Positions 52,216-61,635 are shown, counted from the stretch's first letter. The stretch is 64,000 nucleotides of DNA from Negadavirga shengliensis (GCF_042652345.1 NZ_JBHSJJ010000003.1:496001-560000); one strand, 5' to 3'. The notes: generated by a model from the sequence alone, not told the origin. Translations and numbers: made by a program.

Positions 52216-53298
52216 ATGCAGTCATTTAAAATCACCTGTATCATCCATTCCTTGGGAATAGGAGGTATGGAGCGGGTGATGGCGGTTTTGTTGAGGCACT
52301 TTGGCCGTGAGGAGGATTTGAAGGTGGATTTGATCCTTATTGGCAAGAAGAGAGAGGTGGCGTTTGCCCTTCCGGATTCCATAAGGATTCACCGCCCTGC
52401 TTTTAAATTTGAAGCGTATGGCCGTTCGCGTGCGACCCTTAAAACCATGTATTTTCTCAGGAAGAAGGTCCGGGACATAAAGCCGGATACGGTGTTGAGC
52501 TTTGGGGAAATGTGGAACAACCTGGTCCTGTTGTCGTTAGCGGGTTTACCTTATCCGGTGTTTATCTCTGACCGGAGCCAGCCCAACAAGCATTTGGGCA
52601 GGTTCCATAATTTTTTACGCGACAGGTTGTACCCTGGCGCAAAAGGATATATCGCCCAGACCCAACAAGCTGCGCGGATTGCCAGGGATCAAAAATGGAA
52701 CAGGAATATCAAAGTAATAGGAAATCCGGTCAGAAATATCAAAAAGTCAGCCTTTCAGCAAAGGGAGAAAATCGTCGTATCGGTGGGCCGGTTGATCGCC
52801 ACCAAGCACTTTGACGCGTTGATCCGGATGTTTGTGGAAATAGATGAACCAGGATGGCAACTTATTATCCTCGGAGGAAACGCCAAAAACAAGGATTTAC
52901 TGTCTGAACTGAACCAATTGGTGAAAACGCTGGGAGCAGAAAGCAAGGTTCATTTAGCAGGAGAAGTGAAAAATGTGGAAGCCTATTTAAACAGGGCTTC
53001 AGTTTTCGCGTTTGCCTCCAGTTCCGAGGGCTTTCCCAATGCCATTGCCGAAGCGCTGTCGGCGGGATTGCCTGTGGTCGCTTATGATTGTGTGGCTGGC
53101 CCTTCGGATCTGATTGAGGATGGTGAAAACGGGTTTTTGGTCAAGACACATGACCAGCATGATTTTAAAGCCAAACTCCAAACGTTGATGCGCGACAATG
53201 GTTTAAGGGAAAAATTTTCCAAACGGACAGGTTTGAAATTACACCCTCTAACGGCAGACCGGATTGCAGCAGATTTCTTGACTTTCATTACCTCTTGA
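52216..53298 (+). CDS. Glycosyltransferase family 4
   Basis: This 360-residue GT-B protein has the N-terminal GIGGMERVMAVLLRHF and the C-terminal donor motif SSSEGFPNAIAEALSAG with GPSDLIEDGENGFLV. Such GT4 enzymes often transfer N-acetyl-hexosamine or galactose to lipid-linked acceptors, but the sugar cannot be told. Its TGA stop overlaps the next ATG by one base. Confidence 0.9.
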   Translation: MQSFKITCIIHSLGIGGMERVMAVLLRHFGREEDLKVDLILIGKKREVAFALPDSIRIHRPAFKFEAYGRSRATLKTMYFLRKKVRDIKPDTVLSFGEMWNNLVLLSLAGLPYPVFISDRSQPNKHLGRFHNFLRDRLYPGAKGYIAQTQQAARIARDQKWNRNIKVIGNPVRNIKKSAFQQREKIVVSVGRLIATKHFDALIRMFVEIDEPGWQLIILGGNAKNKDLLSELNQLVKTLGAESKVHLAGEVKNVEAYLNRASVFAFASSSEGFPNAIAEALSAGLPVVAYDCVAGPSDLIEDGENGFLVKTHDQHDFKAKLQTLMRDNGLREKFSKRTGLKLHPLTADRIAADFLTFITS

Positions 53299-54440
53299 TG
53301 CGATTACTGATCAATACAGCGACAACTTTTAAGGGTGGTGGCGTACAGGTGGCCTTGTCTTTTATTCATGAGTGCGTACGGTTCCCTGAAAATGAATATC
53401 ACGTTGTCCTTGGGGAAAATATTGCTGAAGTAGTAAACGAGGAAATGTTTCCGGGCAACTTCACCTTTTACTCCATAGGTTACAGGCCTGCACAAAGGGT
53501 CTTTTCTTTAAAGGACCAGGCTGTTTTTTTTAAGACATTGGAACAAAAGGTGCAGCCGGACTTTGTATTTACCACTTCGGGTCCGGCTTATTGGCGCCCA
53601 AACGTGCCCCACTTGATGGGTTTCAATCTGCCCCATTATTTGTACAAGGATTCGCCTTTTTTTGGATTATTGCCCCCCATGCAAAAACTAAAATGGTGGC
53701 TAAAGGGTAGCGTGATAAGGCATTTTACCCGAAAAGATGCAGATGCTTACGTGGTGCAGACGGATGATGTGAACCAACGCCTGCGAAAGTGGATCCGTTC
53801 GGAGGAGGTTTATACCATTTCCAATACATATGGTTCCCAGTATGACCTGGAACCGGAAGAAAGGGAAGTTCTCCCCAAAAAAGCAGCCGGGGAATTCCGG
53901 TTTTTAATTTTGTCAGGGTATTACCGGCACAAACACCTTGAAATCCTCAACCCCGTCATTGAAGGGCTGCAAGCTGCTGGAATAGATGCCATCCAATTTG
54001 TGATGACTTTGCCCGAAGAGGACTTTCATAGGACCATCAAAAAAGCAAACCGTCAACAGGTGCTCAATATAGGTCCCCAGCCTCCCCAAAAAGGACCGGA
54101 TTTGTATAAGGCCTGTGATGCCGTCTTTTTGCCCACTTTGTTGGAATGCTTTTCGGCAACCTATGCGGAAGCCATGAAAATGGGTTTGCCCATTGTTACC
54201 ACGGATTTGGGTTTTGCCCATACGGTTTGTGGGGATGCGGCTTTGTATTATTCGCCACTGGAAGCCAAGGATGCGGTGACCAAAATCAGACGGCTTTATG
54301 AACAGCCTAAAATATACAAGAAGTTGGTTGAAGCAGGTAAGCTGGAAATGAAAAAATTCAACTCTGCCAGGGAAAGGGCGGAAAAATACCTGGCGCTGGG
54401 CGCTCAACTTATTCAAAATTCAAATAAGTGGATAAAATAA
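53298..54440 (+). CDS. Glycosyltransferase family 4
   Basis: ATG 53298 (380 residues) overlaps the previous stop as TGATG, indicating coupled translation. Motifs are FKGGGVQVALSFIHE and LLECFSATYAEAMKMGLPIVTTD. It adds another sugar to the repeat unit. Confidence 0.88.
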   Translation: MRLLINTATTFKGGGVQVALSFIHECVRFPENEYHVVLGENIAEVVNEEMFPGNFTFYSIGYRPAQRVFSLKDQAVFFKTLEQKVQPDFVFTTSGPAYWRPNVPHLMGFNLPHYLYKDSPFFGLLPPMQKLKWWLKGSVIRHFTRKDADAYVVQTDDVNQRLRKWIRSEEVYTISNTYGSQYDLEPEEREVLPKKAAGEFRFLILSGYYRHKHLEILNPVIEGLQAAGIDAIQFVMTLPEEDFHRTIKKANRQQVLNIGPQPPQKGPDLYKACDAVFLPTLLECFSATYAEAMKMGLPIVTTDLGFAHTVCGDAALYYSPLEAKDAVTKIRRLYEQPKIYKKLVEAGKLEMKKFNSARERAEKYLALGAQLIQNSNKWIK

Positions 54441-55630
54441 AAGACAGGAAAATCGTCGTTATCAATCAGGCTACAAATTACTTAACCATAGGGTTTTGTA
54501 ATTCATTCTACGAGAGGTTTGGCAGCGTTTCGCTGATCACAGGGAGTATTCATGTTCAGGGAGAACAATTGAATCCGGCCATAACAGTTACTAAAATCAA
54601 TAAATGGGTTGAGCGGCCCTCTTGGAAAAAAATGTTTTCTTTTCTAAGAGCCATGCTCTCTATGTGGGTTTTGTTGCTGACGAGATACAGAAAACACGAA
54701 GTATTTTTTGTTTCCCTTCCGCCTATGGCTTATTTGCTCAATCTGGTACTGCCCAACCGGTTCAGCATGGTGATATGGGACGTGTATCCGGATGTCTTTA
54801 AAATCACCGGAATGCGGGAAAACCATGCGGTATACAAACTTTGGTCCCGGCTAAACCGTCGGTCGTTTCGAAAGGCTTATCGCGTTTTTACCATTAGCGA
54901 TCGGATGGCAGATTTGCTGCAACAATATGTCGACCGCGCTAAAATAATTGTCCAGCCCATCTGGTCGATTTTTCAAGAGAATGAAAAGGTTATAAAAGAA
55001 GAAAATCCATTTGTTCAGATTCATTCCCTGGATACGTATTTTGTTGTTCAATATTCCGGAAATATAGGATTGACCCATAAGGTGGAAGTTTTGGTGGATC
55101 TGGCGGAAAAGATGCGGGAGTACGATCATATCCTTTTTCAAATCATAGGCAGAGGACCAAGAAAGCCTGTATTGGAAAAGTTGGTTTCCGAAAAAAGCCT
55201 TCCGAATTGTCAATTTTTGCCTTTTCAGACTGATGAAATGTTTCCCTTCTCTTTAAGCGCTGCGGATTTAGGAGTGGTGATTTTGGATGAGAAGACCAGC
55301 AGGGGCAGTGTCCCCAGTAAATCGTATAATTTAATGAGTTATGGTATTCCTTCCTTATATATTGCCTCAGAAGATAGCCAGTTAAAGGTCTATGCAGATA
55401 AGTACAACCATGCCCGTTGTTACAGTGAGCAGCAGTTGGATGAAGCGGCGGAATTTATTTTAAACCTGAGCGAAAGCAAAGCGCTTCAAAAAGAGATGGC
55501 CCTTGCGGCAGAGAGGGCCTCTTTGGATTTCAGAAGAAACAATGCGCATAAATTTGTTGAAAAATATTTGAATGAACATCCCATAATCCATACTGAGGAA
55601 AGTGTTGAATATCAAGCAAAAAATTTTTGA
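54428..55630 (+). CDS. WbuB-like glycosyltransferase family 4
   Basis: This 400-residue GT-B protein starts at GTG 54428 and overlaps the previous gene by 13 bp. It has YSGNIGLTHKVEVLVDLA, RGPRKPVLEKLV and SVPSKSYNLMSYGIPSL, typical of WbuB-like enzymes that use N-acetylated aminosugars. A hydrophobic stretch near 70-90 may contact the membrane. It overlaps the deacetylase-like gene by 29 bp. Confidence 0.85.
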   Translation: MDKIKDRKIVVINQATNYLTIGFCNSFYERFGSVSLITGSIHVQGEQLNPAITVTKINKWVERPSWKKMFSFLRAMLSMWVLLLTRYRKHEVFFVSLPPMAYLLNLVLPNRFSMVIWDVYPDVFKITGMRENHAVYKLWSRLNRRSFRKAYRVFTISDRMADLLQQYVDRAKIIVQPIWSIFQENEKVIKEENPFVQIHSLDTYFVVQYSGNIGLTHKVEVLVDLAEKMREYDHILFQIIGRGPRKPVLEKLVSEKSLPNCQFLPFQTDEMFPFSLSAADLGVVILDEKTSRGSVPSKSYNLMSYGIPSLYIASEDSQLKVYADKYNHARCYSEQQLDEAAEFILNLSESKALQKEMALAAERASLDFRRNNAHKFVEKYLNEHPIIHTEESVEYQAKNF

Positions 55631-56732
55631 CAATCTTAAAAACATTCCCGGTTGGCGGACAGACCGTAAACTGGTGGCATTTGCGGTGGACGATTATGGC
55701 AATGTGCGGCTGAACTCAAGAGCGGCATACGAGACAGTGAATAAGGCTCATCAGGTTAAAGGCAACCGCTTTGATCAATATGATACGTTAGAGACAAGGG
55801 AAGACTTGGAAGGATTGTACGAGGTGCTGGCGAGTGCCCGGGATGGGCGTGATCATCACGCGGTTTTTACACCTTATGCACTTCCCTGTAATATCGATTT
55901 CGAGAAAATGGGGGAAAGTGATTATTGCGATTACCATTATGAACTGCTTCCCCAGACGTATGAGAAATTGGAAGCGCAGCAACCGGGAGCTTATAGCGGT
56001 ACGTGGGCATTGTGGAAGGAGGGAATACGGAAAGGGTTGATGCAGCCTCAATTTCATGGTAGGGAACATTTTAATTTAAAAGTTTTCGAGGAAAAATTGG
56101 CGTGCAAAGATCCCGTATTGATGGCTTCTTTGGAAAACCGCTCTTTAATCGGACTGGGTAAAACAAACTATCCGTCGATCAATTGGACGGCAGCGTTTTC
56201 TTTTTGGGATGCTGAAAGGGATACGGAGAGGTTCCCGGAAATTTTGCGAAGGGGTGTAGATGCCTTTGAAAGAGTATATGGCTACAGGGCTGTGGCTTTT
56301 ACGCCTCCAGCCCAGCAGTTTCCGGAGTCTATGGAGAAGGACTTAACGGTATATGGGATTCAGGCATTGGATAAGCCCTTTTTTCAGCGCAGGCATATGG
56401 GGATGGGGAGGTACAAAAAACGACTGGCCTATGCGGGATACAAACCGGAAAATGGTCTGGTTCATCTGGTACGCAATGTGGTTTTTGAACCCACCCATGG
56501 CGGTTTCGACCATGTGGCAAAGGCGATACAGCAGATTGGGGCGGCGTTTAGATGGAATAGGCCCGCCCTTATATCTTCCCACCGGGTAAATTTCTGTGGA
56601 CATATTGATCCGAAAAACAGAGCAAAAGGCCTGGGGGATCTTAAAAGTTTGCTGGACGCAGTTGTTAAAAAATGGCCGGAGGTGGAGTTCGTGTCGGTGT
56701 CGGAATTGGTGAAGATGATGGCACGCAGGTGA
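55602..56732 (+). CDS. Polysaccharide-deacetylase-like protein, paralogue 2
   Basis: This 376-residue protein starts at GTG 55602, 29 bp inside the preceding gene. Motifs AFAVDDYGNVR, QFHGREHFNL and ISSHRVNFCG match those of paralogue 1 (44290). The GT4 neighbours and the shared motifs suggest both act on polymer sugars. Its stop at 56730-56732 directly abuts the first 99-bp repeat. Confidence 0.65.
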   Translation: MLNIKQKIFDNLKNIPGWRTDRKLVAFAVDDYGNVRLNSRAAYETVNKAHQVKGNRFDQYDTLETREDLEGLYEVLASARDGRDHHAVFTPYALPCNIDFEKMGESDYCDYHYELLPQTYEKLEAQQPGAYSGTWALWKEGIRKGLMQPQFHGREHFNLKVFEEKLACKDPVLMASLENRSLIGLGKTNYPSINWTAAFSFWDAERDTERFPEILRRGVDAFERVYGYRAVAFTPPAQQFPESMEKDLTVYGIQALDKPFFQRRHMGMGRYKKRLAYAGYKPENGLVHLVRNVVFEPTHGGFDHVAKAIQQIGAAFRWNRPALISSHRVNFCGHIDPKNRAKGLGDLKSLLDAVVKKWPEVEFVSVSELVKMMARR

Positions 56733-57215
56733 CGCGGATTGAGCGGATTTCCGCGGATAGAATATTTAAAAAAATCAGTGCAAATCCGCCGCACCCGCGA
56801 TTATCCGCGTTCCAATGGATAGACCACAAGTGCCACAGATTTAGCGGATTACCGCGGATAGGACATAAAAAAATCAGTGCAGATCCGCCGCACCCGCGAT
56901 TATCCGCGTTCCAATGGATAGCCCACAAGTGCCACAGATTTAGCGGATTACCGCGGATAGGACATAAAAAAATCAGTGCAGATCCGCCGCACCCGCGATT
57001 ATCCGCGTTCCAATGGATAGACCACAAGTGCCACGGATTTAGGGGATTACCGCGGATAGGACATAAAAAAATCAGTGCAGATCCGCTGCACCCGCGTTTA
57101 TCAGCGTTCCAATGGATAGACCACAAGTGCCACGGATTTAGCGGATTACCGCGGATAGGACATAAAAAAATCAGTGCAGATCCGCTGCATCTGTGTAAAT
57201 CAGCGTTCCTTAACA
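56733..57215. repeat. Block of five 99-bp repeats, upstream of the GxxExxY gene
   Basis: ATCAGTG recurs at 56774, 56873, 56972, 57071 and 57170, exactly 99 bp apart. Each unit reads roughly GCCACGGATTTAGCGGATTA, CCGCGGATAGGACATAAAA, ATCAGTGCAGATCCGCCGCA, CCCGCGATTATCCGCGTTCC. CGCGGATA and TATCCGCG arms pair. As 99 is 33 codons, long repeating frames appear on both strands and are not taken as genes. From 57216 to 57312 no feature is seen. Confidence 0.93.
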
Positions 57216-57312
57216 GACCCGGCAGTTAACCCGGATATTCTTAGAAATAAGCAAATATGGTTTTTTGAAGATAAATGATTATCATTAGAGAGATTTAACC
57301 AATTTTTTATGC

Positions 57313-57729
57313 ATGGAAAACTTAAAATATCAAAACATTACGGAGGCTGTTATTCGGTCGTTTTATAAAGTATATAATACCCTTGGGTATGGTTTTTTGG
57401 AAAAGGTATATGAGAATTCGCTTTTTTATGAATTGGCTAAAAAGGGATTTTTGGTGGAGAAGCAAAAGCGGATCAGGGTGTTTTATGACGAGACGCCGGT
57501 AGGTAATTATTTTGCGGATCTGATTGTCGAGGATAAAGTGATCATTGAAGTTAAAGCCGCCGAAAGCCTCGTTCCAGAACATGGATACCAACTGATTAAT
57601 TATTTAAAGGCCACGGAAATGGAAGTAGGCCTGCTGGTCAATTTCGGTAAAAATCCTCAGTTTGTAAGGAAGGTATTTTCGAATAAGGGGAACGCGGATG
57701 CCACGGATTATGCGGATTACCGCGGATAG
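57313..57729 (+). CDS. GxxExxY protein, PD-(D/E)XK nuclease-like
   Basis: This 138-residue protein has the name-giving motif GFLEKVY (G27, E30, Y33) and a PD-(D/E)XK-type core: D69 in YFADLIVED and E79-V-K81 in IIEVKAAES. The family (GxxExxY, TIGR04256) is known to occur near such repeats; its job is unknown, though a nuclease fold is proposed. Residues from about 126 to the stop (ATDYADYRG) are encoded by the first bases of the next repeat block, whose CGCGGATAG supplies the stop. Confidence 0.88.
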   Translation: MENLKYQNITEAVIRSFYKVYNTLGYGFLEKVYENSLFYELAKKGFLVEKQKRIRVFYDETPVGNYFADLIVEDKVIIEVKAAESLVPEHGYQLINYLKATEMEVGLLVNFGKNPQFVRKVFSNKGNADATDYADYRG

Positions 57730-58163
57730 GACATAAAAAAATCAGTGCAGATCCGCCGCACCCGCGTTTATCCGCGTTCCAAGGAATAGACCACAAGTGC
57801 CACGGAATATGTGGATTACCGCGGATAGGACATAAAAAAATCAGTGCAGATCCGCTGCACCCGCGTTTATCCGCGTTCCAATGGATAGACCACAAGTGCC
57901 ACGGATTTAACGGATATTCGCGGATAGAATATAAAAAACATCAGCGACCATCCGCCGCACCCGCGTTTATCCGCGTTCCAAGGAATAGCCCACAAGTGCC
58001 ACGGATTATGCGGATTACCGCGGATAGGACATAAAAAAATCAGTGCAGATCCGCTGCATCAGCGACTATCCGCGTTCCATAGTGAGAACGCCACGGATTA
58101 TGCGGATAAGAAAAAAAAATCAGCGACCATCCGCCGCACCCGCGTTTATCCGCGTTCTATCTC
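57690..58163. repeat. Block of five 99-bp repeats, downstream of the GxxExxY gene
   Basis: ATCAG anchors at 57741, 57840, 57940, 58039 and 58119 give steps of 99, 100, 99 and 80 bp, the last unit being shortened. Units are the same family as 56733-57215. The block overlaps the 3' end of the GxxExxY gene and ends 22 bp before the next ATP-grasp gene. Confidence 0.92.
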
Positions 58164-58184
58164 AATCTCGTAAATTGTGATTTT

Positions 58185-59210
58185 ATGAAATTAAATCGAA
58201 TATTATACTTTGGATACTATCTTAAACAATTGGATAGGGAGAAGTTTTCAAGATTTCTGAATTATGTGCATCATGAAACCGGAAAATCGAGAATGGCCTT
58301 GTTGAAAGAGATCACATCTTCTGTGTTTCTCTACAATATTTCTTTGCTGGAATATTTTCAATTCGGTTTTTATGGCGACAATAAAAGCGAACGAAAAAAC
58401 TGGGCGGGGACGGGGTTTATGTATGAATATCAGCGGCTGATGAACCCGCCTTCTTCGCGAAGGATTTTGGATGATAAGCGGGAATTCTATAAAGCATACC
58501 AAGAATTTTTTGTCCATAAAACACTTACTCTGGATGCCGCTGAAGCGAATCCTGAGTTGCTGGATGAGTTTCTTCATCATGCCATCGGCAAGCTGGTTCT
58601 TAAAGATGCCACCGGCAAATGCGGGTCAGGTGTAGCCGTGGTCTCCAACCGGGATTTTGACAGGCAGTCCCTGTTGAGCCATATGCACCGGCATCGGTTT
58701 GATTTGATTGAAGAGTTTTTGGTTCAGCATCCTGCTCTCCAGGAATTGGCCCCCACCGCGGTGAACACGGTGAGGATATTCACCCAGGTGAATGCCCGGA
58801 ATGAAGTGGAACTGCTCGGGTGCCGGCTGCGCATCGCTGTGGATGGCCCTGTAGACAATATGGCTGCGGGGAACATGGCTGCTCCTATAGAGGAGTCTAC
58901 GGGTATCATTAACGGAGCCGCTGTTTTCAGTGATATTACCAGGCAGTCTTGTGAAACCCATCCGGTCACGGGGGTTCGTATCTGGGGTTTTCAAATTCCG
59001 TTTTGGCAGGAAATACTTACTTTAGTCGAAAGGGCGGCATTGAAGCATCCCCAGAACAGGTCCATAGGATGGGATGTGGTGGTGACTGAAAATGGCCCTG
59101 GCCTGATAGAGGGCAACCACGACTGGTGCAAACTGGTATGGCAATTACCCGTGAATCAAGGTTTAAAATCCATTTTAATAAAACATCAACAAGAACTGAC
59201 AAAGCGTTAA
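58185..59210 (+). CDS. Sugar-transfer-associated ATP-grasp protein 4
   Basis: This 341-residue ATPgrasp_ST member has LVLKDATGKCGSGVAVV (ATP loop), TAVNTVRIFTQ, GPVDNMAAGNMAAPI and LIEGNHDWC (metal site, N-x-D form). The stop overlaps the next start (TAATG), so it is coupled to the initiating sugar transferase. Confidence 0.78.
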   Translation: MKLNRILYFGYYLKQLDREKFSRFLNYVHHETGKSRMALLKEITSSVFLYNISLLEYFQFGFYGDNKSERKNWAGTGFMYEYQRLMNPPSSRRILDDKREFYKAYQEFFVHKTLTLDAAEANPELLDEFLHHAIGKLVLKDATGKCGSGVAVVSNRDFDRQSLLSHMHRHRFDLIEEFLVQHPALQELAPTAVNTVRIFTQVNARNEVELLGCRLRIAVDGPVDNMAAGNMAAPIEESTGIINGAAVFSDITRQSCETHPVTGVRIWGFQIPFWQEILTLVERAALKHPQNRSIGWDVVVTENGPGLIEGNHDWCKLVWQLPVNQGLKSILIKHQQELTKR

Positions 59211-59815
59211 TGTATCAGAAAATAGTCAAGCGCATAATTGATTTTGTGGTGGCATTGCTCGCCCTGTTGCTTTTATCCCCTCTCATTGTTTTTTTGATTG
59301 TTGCTTTGGCTATACAGAACGGCGGTCCCGCTTTTTTCTTTCAGGAAAGGCCAGGGTATAAGGAAAAACCTTTTTACATCATCAAATTCAAATCAATGAA
59401 TGATAAAAGGGATGCCAGGGGACGACTTTTACCGGACATGGAGCGGATGACCCGGCTGGGCGGGTTGGTGCGGAAACTTTCTTTGGATGAGTTGCCGCAA
59501 TTGATCAACGTGTTGAAAGGAGATATGAGTCTGGTGGGGCCAAGGCCCTTGTTGTTTAAGTATATTCCATTGTATTCCCCGCAGCAGCGGCGCAGGCATG
59601 AAGTGAGGCCGGGCATTACAGGCTGGGCCCAGGTAAACGGCCGCAACGCCATCTCTTGGTCGAAAAAGTTTGAATTGGACCTCTATTACGTGGATCATGT
59701 GGATTTGGCACTGGATTTGAAAATACTTTGGATGACCGTATTGAAAGTTCTTAAAAGGGAAGGGGTCAACCAAAGTGAAACCAGGCCCATGGAACCTTTT
59801 AACGGTTATAACTGA
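59210..59815 (+). CDS. Initiating sugar phosphotransferase (PglC/WcaJ-type)
   Basis: ATG 59210 gives 201 residues; an earlier GTG-type extension would overlap the previous gene. One N-terminal membrane segment (about 9-32) is followed by FFFQERPGYKEKPFYIIKFK, DELPQLINVLKGDMSLVGPR and ITGWAQVNGRN, the hallmark segments of bacterial sugar transferases. The short, single-segment form resembles PglC. It starts the repeat unit by placing a sugar phosphate on undecaprenyl phosphate. Confidence 0.92.
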   Translation: MYQKIVKRIIDFVVALLALLLLSPLIVFLIVALAIQNGGPAFFFQERPGYKEKPFYIIKFKSMNDKRDARGRLLPDMERMTRLGGLVRKLSLDELPQLINVLKGDMSLVGPRPLLFKYIPLYSPQQRRRHEVRPGITGWAQVNGRNAISWSKKFELDLYYVDHVDLALDLKILWMTVLKVLKREGVNQSETRPMEPFNGYN

Positions 59816-59868
59816 AAGGGATGAAGTGTTCCGATATTAAATAAATACCCTACCAAACTGACTACAAA

Positions 59869-60948
59869 ATGAAGATCTTGATTACCGGCGTCGGGGGACC
59901 CACTCCCCGCAGTTTTGCCATTGCCCTGAAAAAATATTCCCCCTACCGGGAAGTGGAACTGATAGGCACAGACAGCAATGTACTTTCTGTAGGACTTTAT
60001 CAGAAGGATTTATTTGATAAAAGCTACGTGGTTCCTCCTGCCGACGCCGAGGAATATTGGGAGGTAGTGGAAGACATTGTGAGGGAAAATAACATTGGTA
60101 TGGCAGTGGTTCTTCCTGAACAGGAGGTGCTCGCCTGGTGTGCGCGCGATGAGACCGCCGGCCTTCCCTGTAAGAGCCTGCTCCCTCACAGCAGACTGGC
60201 GGAAGTTTTGGTGGATAAGGGCAAAATGACGGATTTGCTGGCAGCGTCCGGTTTGGTGCCGCCATCTATGGCTTTTTCAAGAAATGAAGCAGATTTTGAG
60301 CACCTCTTTGATGTGCTGGGGGATGATTTTTGGGTGAGGAGCGCTTCAGGAACAAGCGGCCTGGGATCCTTGCGGGTGGATTCGAAGGCAACGTTAAGGA
60401 ATTGGATGCAGATCAATCCCGATGTGACAGATTTTCTTGCCAGCAAGTATTTGGCGGGCAGGAATCTAGCCTGTAAGTTGTTGTACTATGAAGGTGCATT
60501 ACTAAGGGCCGCCACAGCGGAGAGAGTGGAGTACATTATGGCCAAAGTGGCGCCATCCGGTATCACCGGCAATACTTCTTTCGGAAGGTTATTGAATGAA
60601 CCTGAGCTGGTGAGTGTGGCCGTGAGGGCCATGGATATTATTTTTGAGGCTGTAGATGTAAAAAAACATGGTTTTTTTACGGTGGATTTTAAAGAGGACC
60701 TGGATGGCAGACCCTATCTGACGGAGGTGAACGTACGCCATGTGGCATTTACCCAGTGTTTTGCCGCGGGTGGAGCCAATTTTGCGGCCGATACCATAGA
60801 TTTATTACGGGGTGCCAGTGATTTTGACCGTAATTTTAAAATCTATGAGTTTGAAAAGGATTTGATTTTTTTAAGGGATGTGGATGTAATTCCGGTGCTG
60901 ATGAAGGAAACAGAGTTGTTGAAGGATTATAAAAGGTTGATGCTGTAA
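59869..60948 (+). CDS. CarB-like ATP-grasp protein
   Basis: This 359-residue protein has an N-terminal Rossmann-like domain (KILITGVGGPTPRSFAIALK) and ATP-grasp features FWVRSASGTSGLGSLRV and YLTEVNVRHV. It resembles carbamoyl-phosphate-synthase-like ATP-grasp proteins of capsule loci, not the sugar-transfer group. The acceptor is unknown. Confidence 0.75.
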   Translation: MKILITGVGGPTPRSFAIALKKYSPYREVELIGTDSNVLSVGLYQKDLFDKSYVVPPADAEEYWEVVEDIVRENNIGMAVVLPEQEVLAWCARDETAGLPCKSLLPHSRLAEVLVDKGKMTDLLAASGLVPPSMAFSRNEADFEHLFDVLGDDFWVRSASGTSGLGSLRVDSKATLRNWMQINPDVTDFLASKYLAGRNLACKLLYYEGALLRAATAERVEYIMAKVAPSGITGNTSFGRLLNEPELVSVAVRAMDIIFEAVDVKKHGFFTVDFKEDLDGRPYLTEVNVRHVAFTQCFAAGGANFAADTIDLLRGASDFDRNFKIYEFEKDLIFLRDVDVIPVLMKETELLKDYKRLML

Positions 60949-61169
60949 GAGGCGGGTAGAGGTATTATTCCTTCCCTATTGGGGCTGTCTCATGGAACTA
61001 CAAATTCCGTTTATAGCTGGCCATCAGGCAACGGTTTCATGCAAAGAGGGCGACGTGTATCCTCTATTGATATGCATTATATTTTTTTTAACAGGCTATT
61101 AAAAGCAAGTTAAAGCCAAGTCTAAAGCAGGATTAAAGCAAGTTACAAGCAAGGATATTTTATACCATA

Positions 61170-61600
61170 TCCGTATCAAAGCTGATGTTCACCCACCCTT
61201 GATCCTGATCCCAGTCCGATGCCTATCCGACCTTTATCAAAGGTGACAGATTTACAATTTCGTAAGGAGATTACTTCCTCGCGGGCAGCGATACGATAAA
61301 CCATATGACCTTTTACCGCTTCTCGTAATGACGAAAAAGCTTCGTCACGAGGCTTAACATTTGGAAAATGCACAAATCGGGATGACGGTTTCTTCCATGC
61401 GCAGCCGATATGGCTGTCCAAAACCGTCAAAATCAGTGTTTTTCAACCATCTGAATAACAGTGCATTGTACGACACGTCATCGGTAGGAGTTTGCGACGA
61501 AGCAGTCCTATTTTACGCAATCGTCTGGGGACCGCTTCGTCGCGGGCACCGTGTCCGTCAAATATAACGTCAGATTTCCGCTCCTTGCGATTACAGGACG
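61170..61600. repeat. REP-like dispersed elements in the 60949-61635 gap
   Basis: Two related blocks contain TTCCTCGCGGGCAGCGATACG and GCTTCTCGTAATGACG (61265-61335), and CATCGGTAGGAG, CGACGAAGCAGTCC, ACCGCTTCGTCGCGGG and GCTCCTTGCGATTACAGG (61480-61600). They match the elements at 30712, 33305 and 36905. Short AAGCAAGTTA-type direct repeats occur at about 61100-61160. No gene is visible in the gap. Confidence 0.65.
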
Positions 61601-61635
61601 GGTTCTTTGATGCAGCTTGTTAAATACTGTTCCAG

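Noticed and set aside
56665..57229. Repetitive 33-residue frames on both strands over the 99-bp repeats (also 57638-57895 minus)
   Set aside because: The 99-bp period keeps any stop-free frame open. The peptides are simple translations of the repeat and have no other support.
56733..58163. CRISPR array
   Set aside because: Units are continuous tandem copies with no unique spacers between short repeats, and there is no cas gene. The same applies to the 86-bp arrays.
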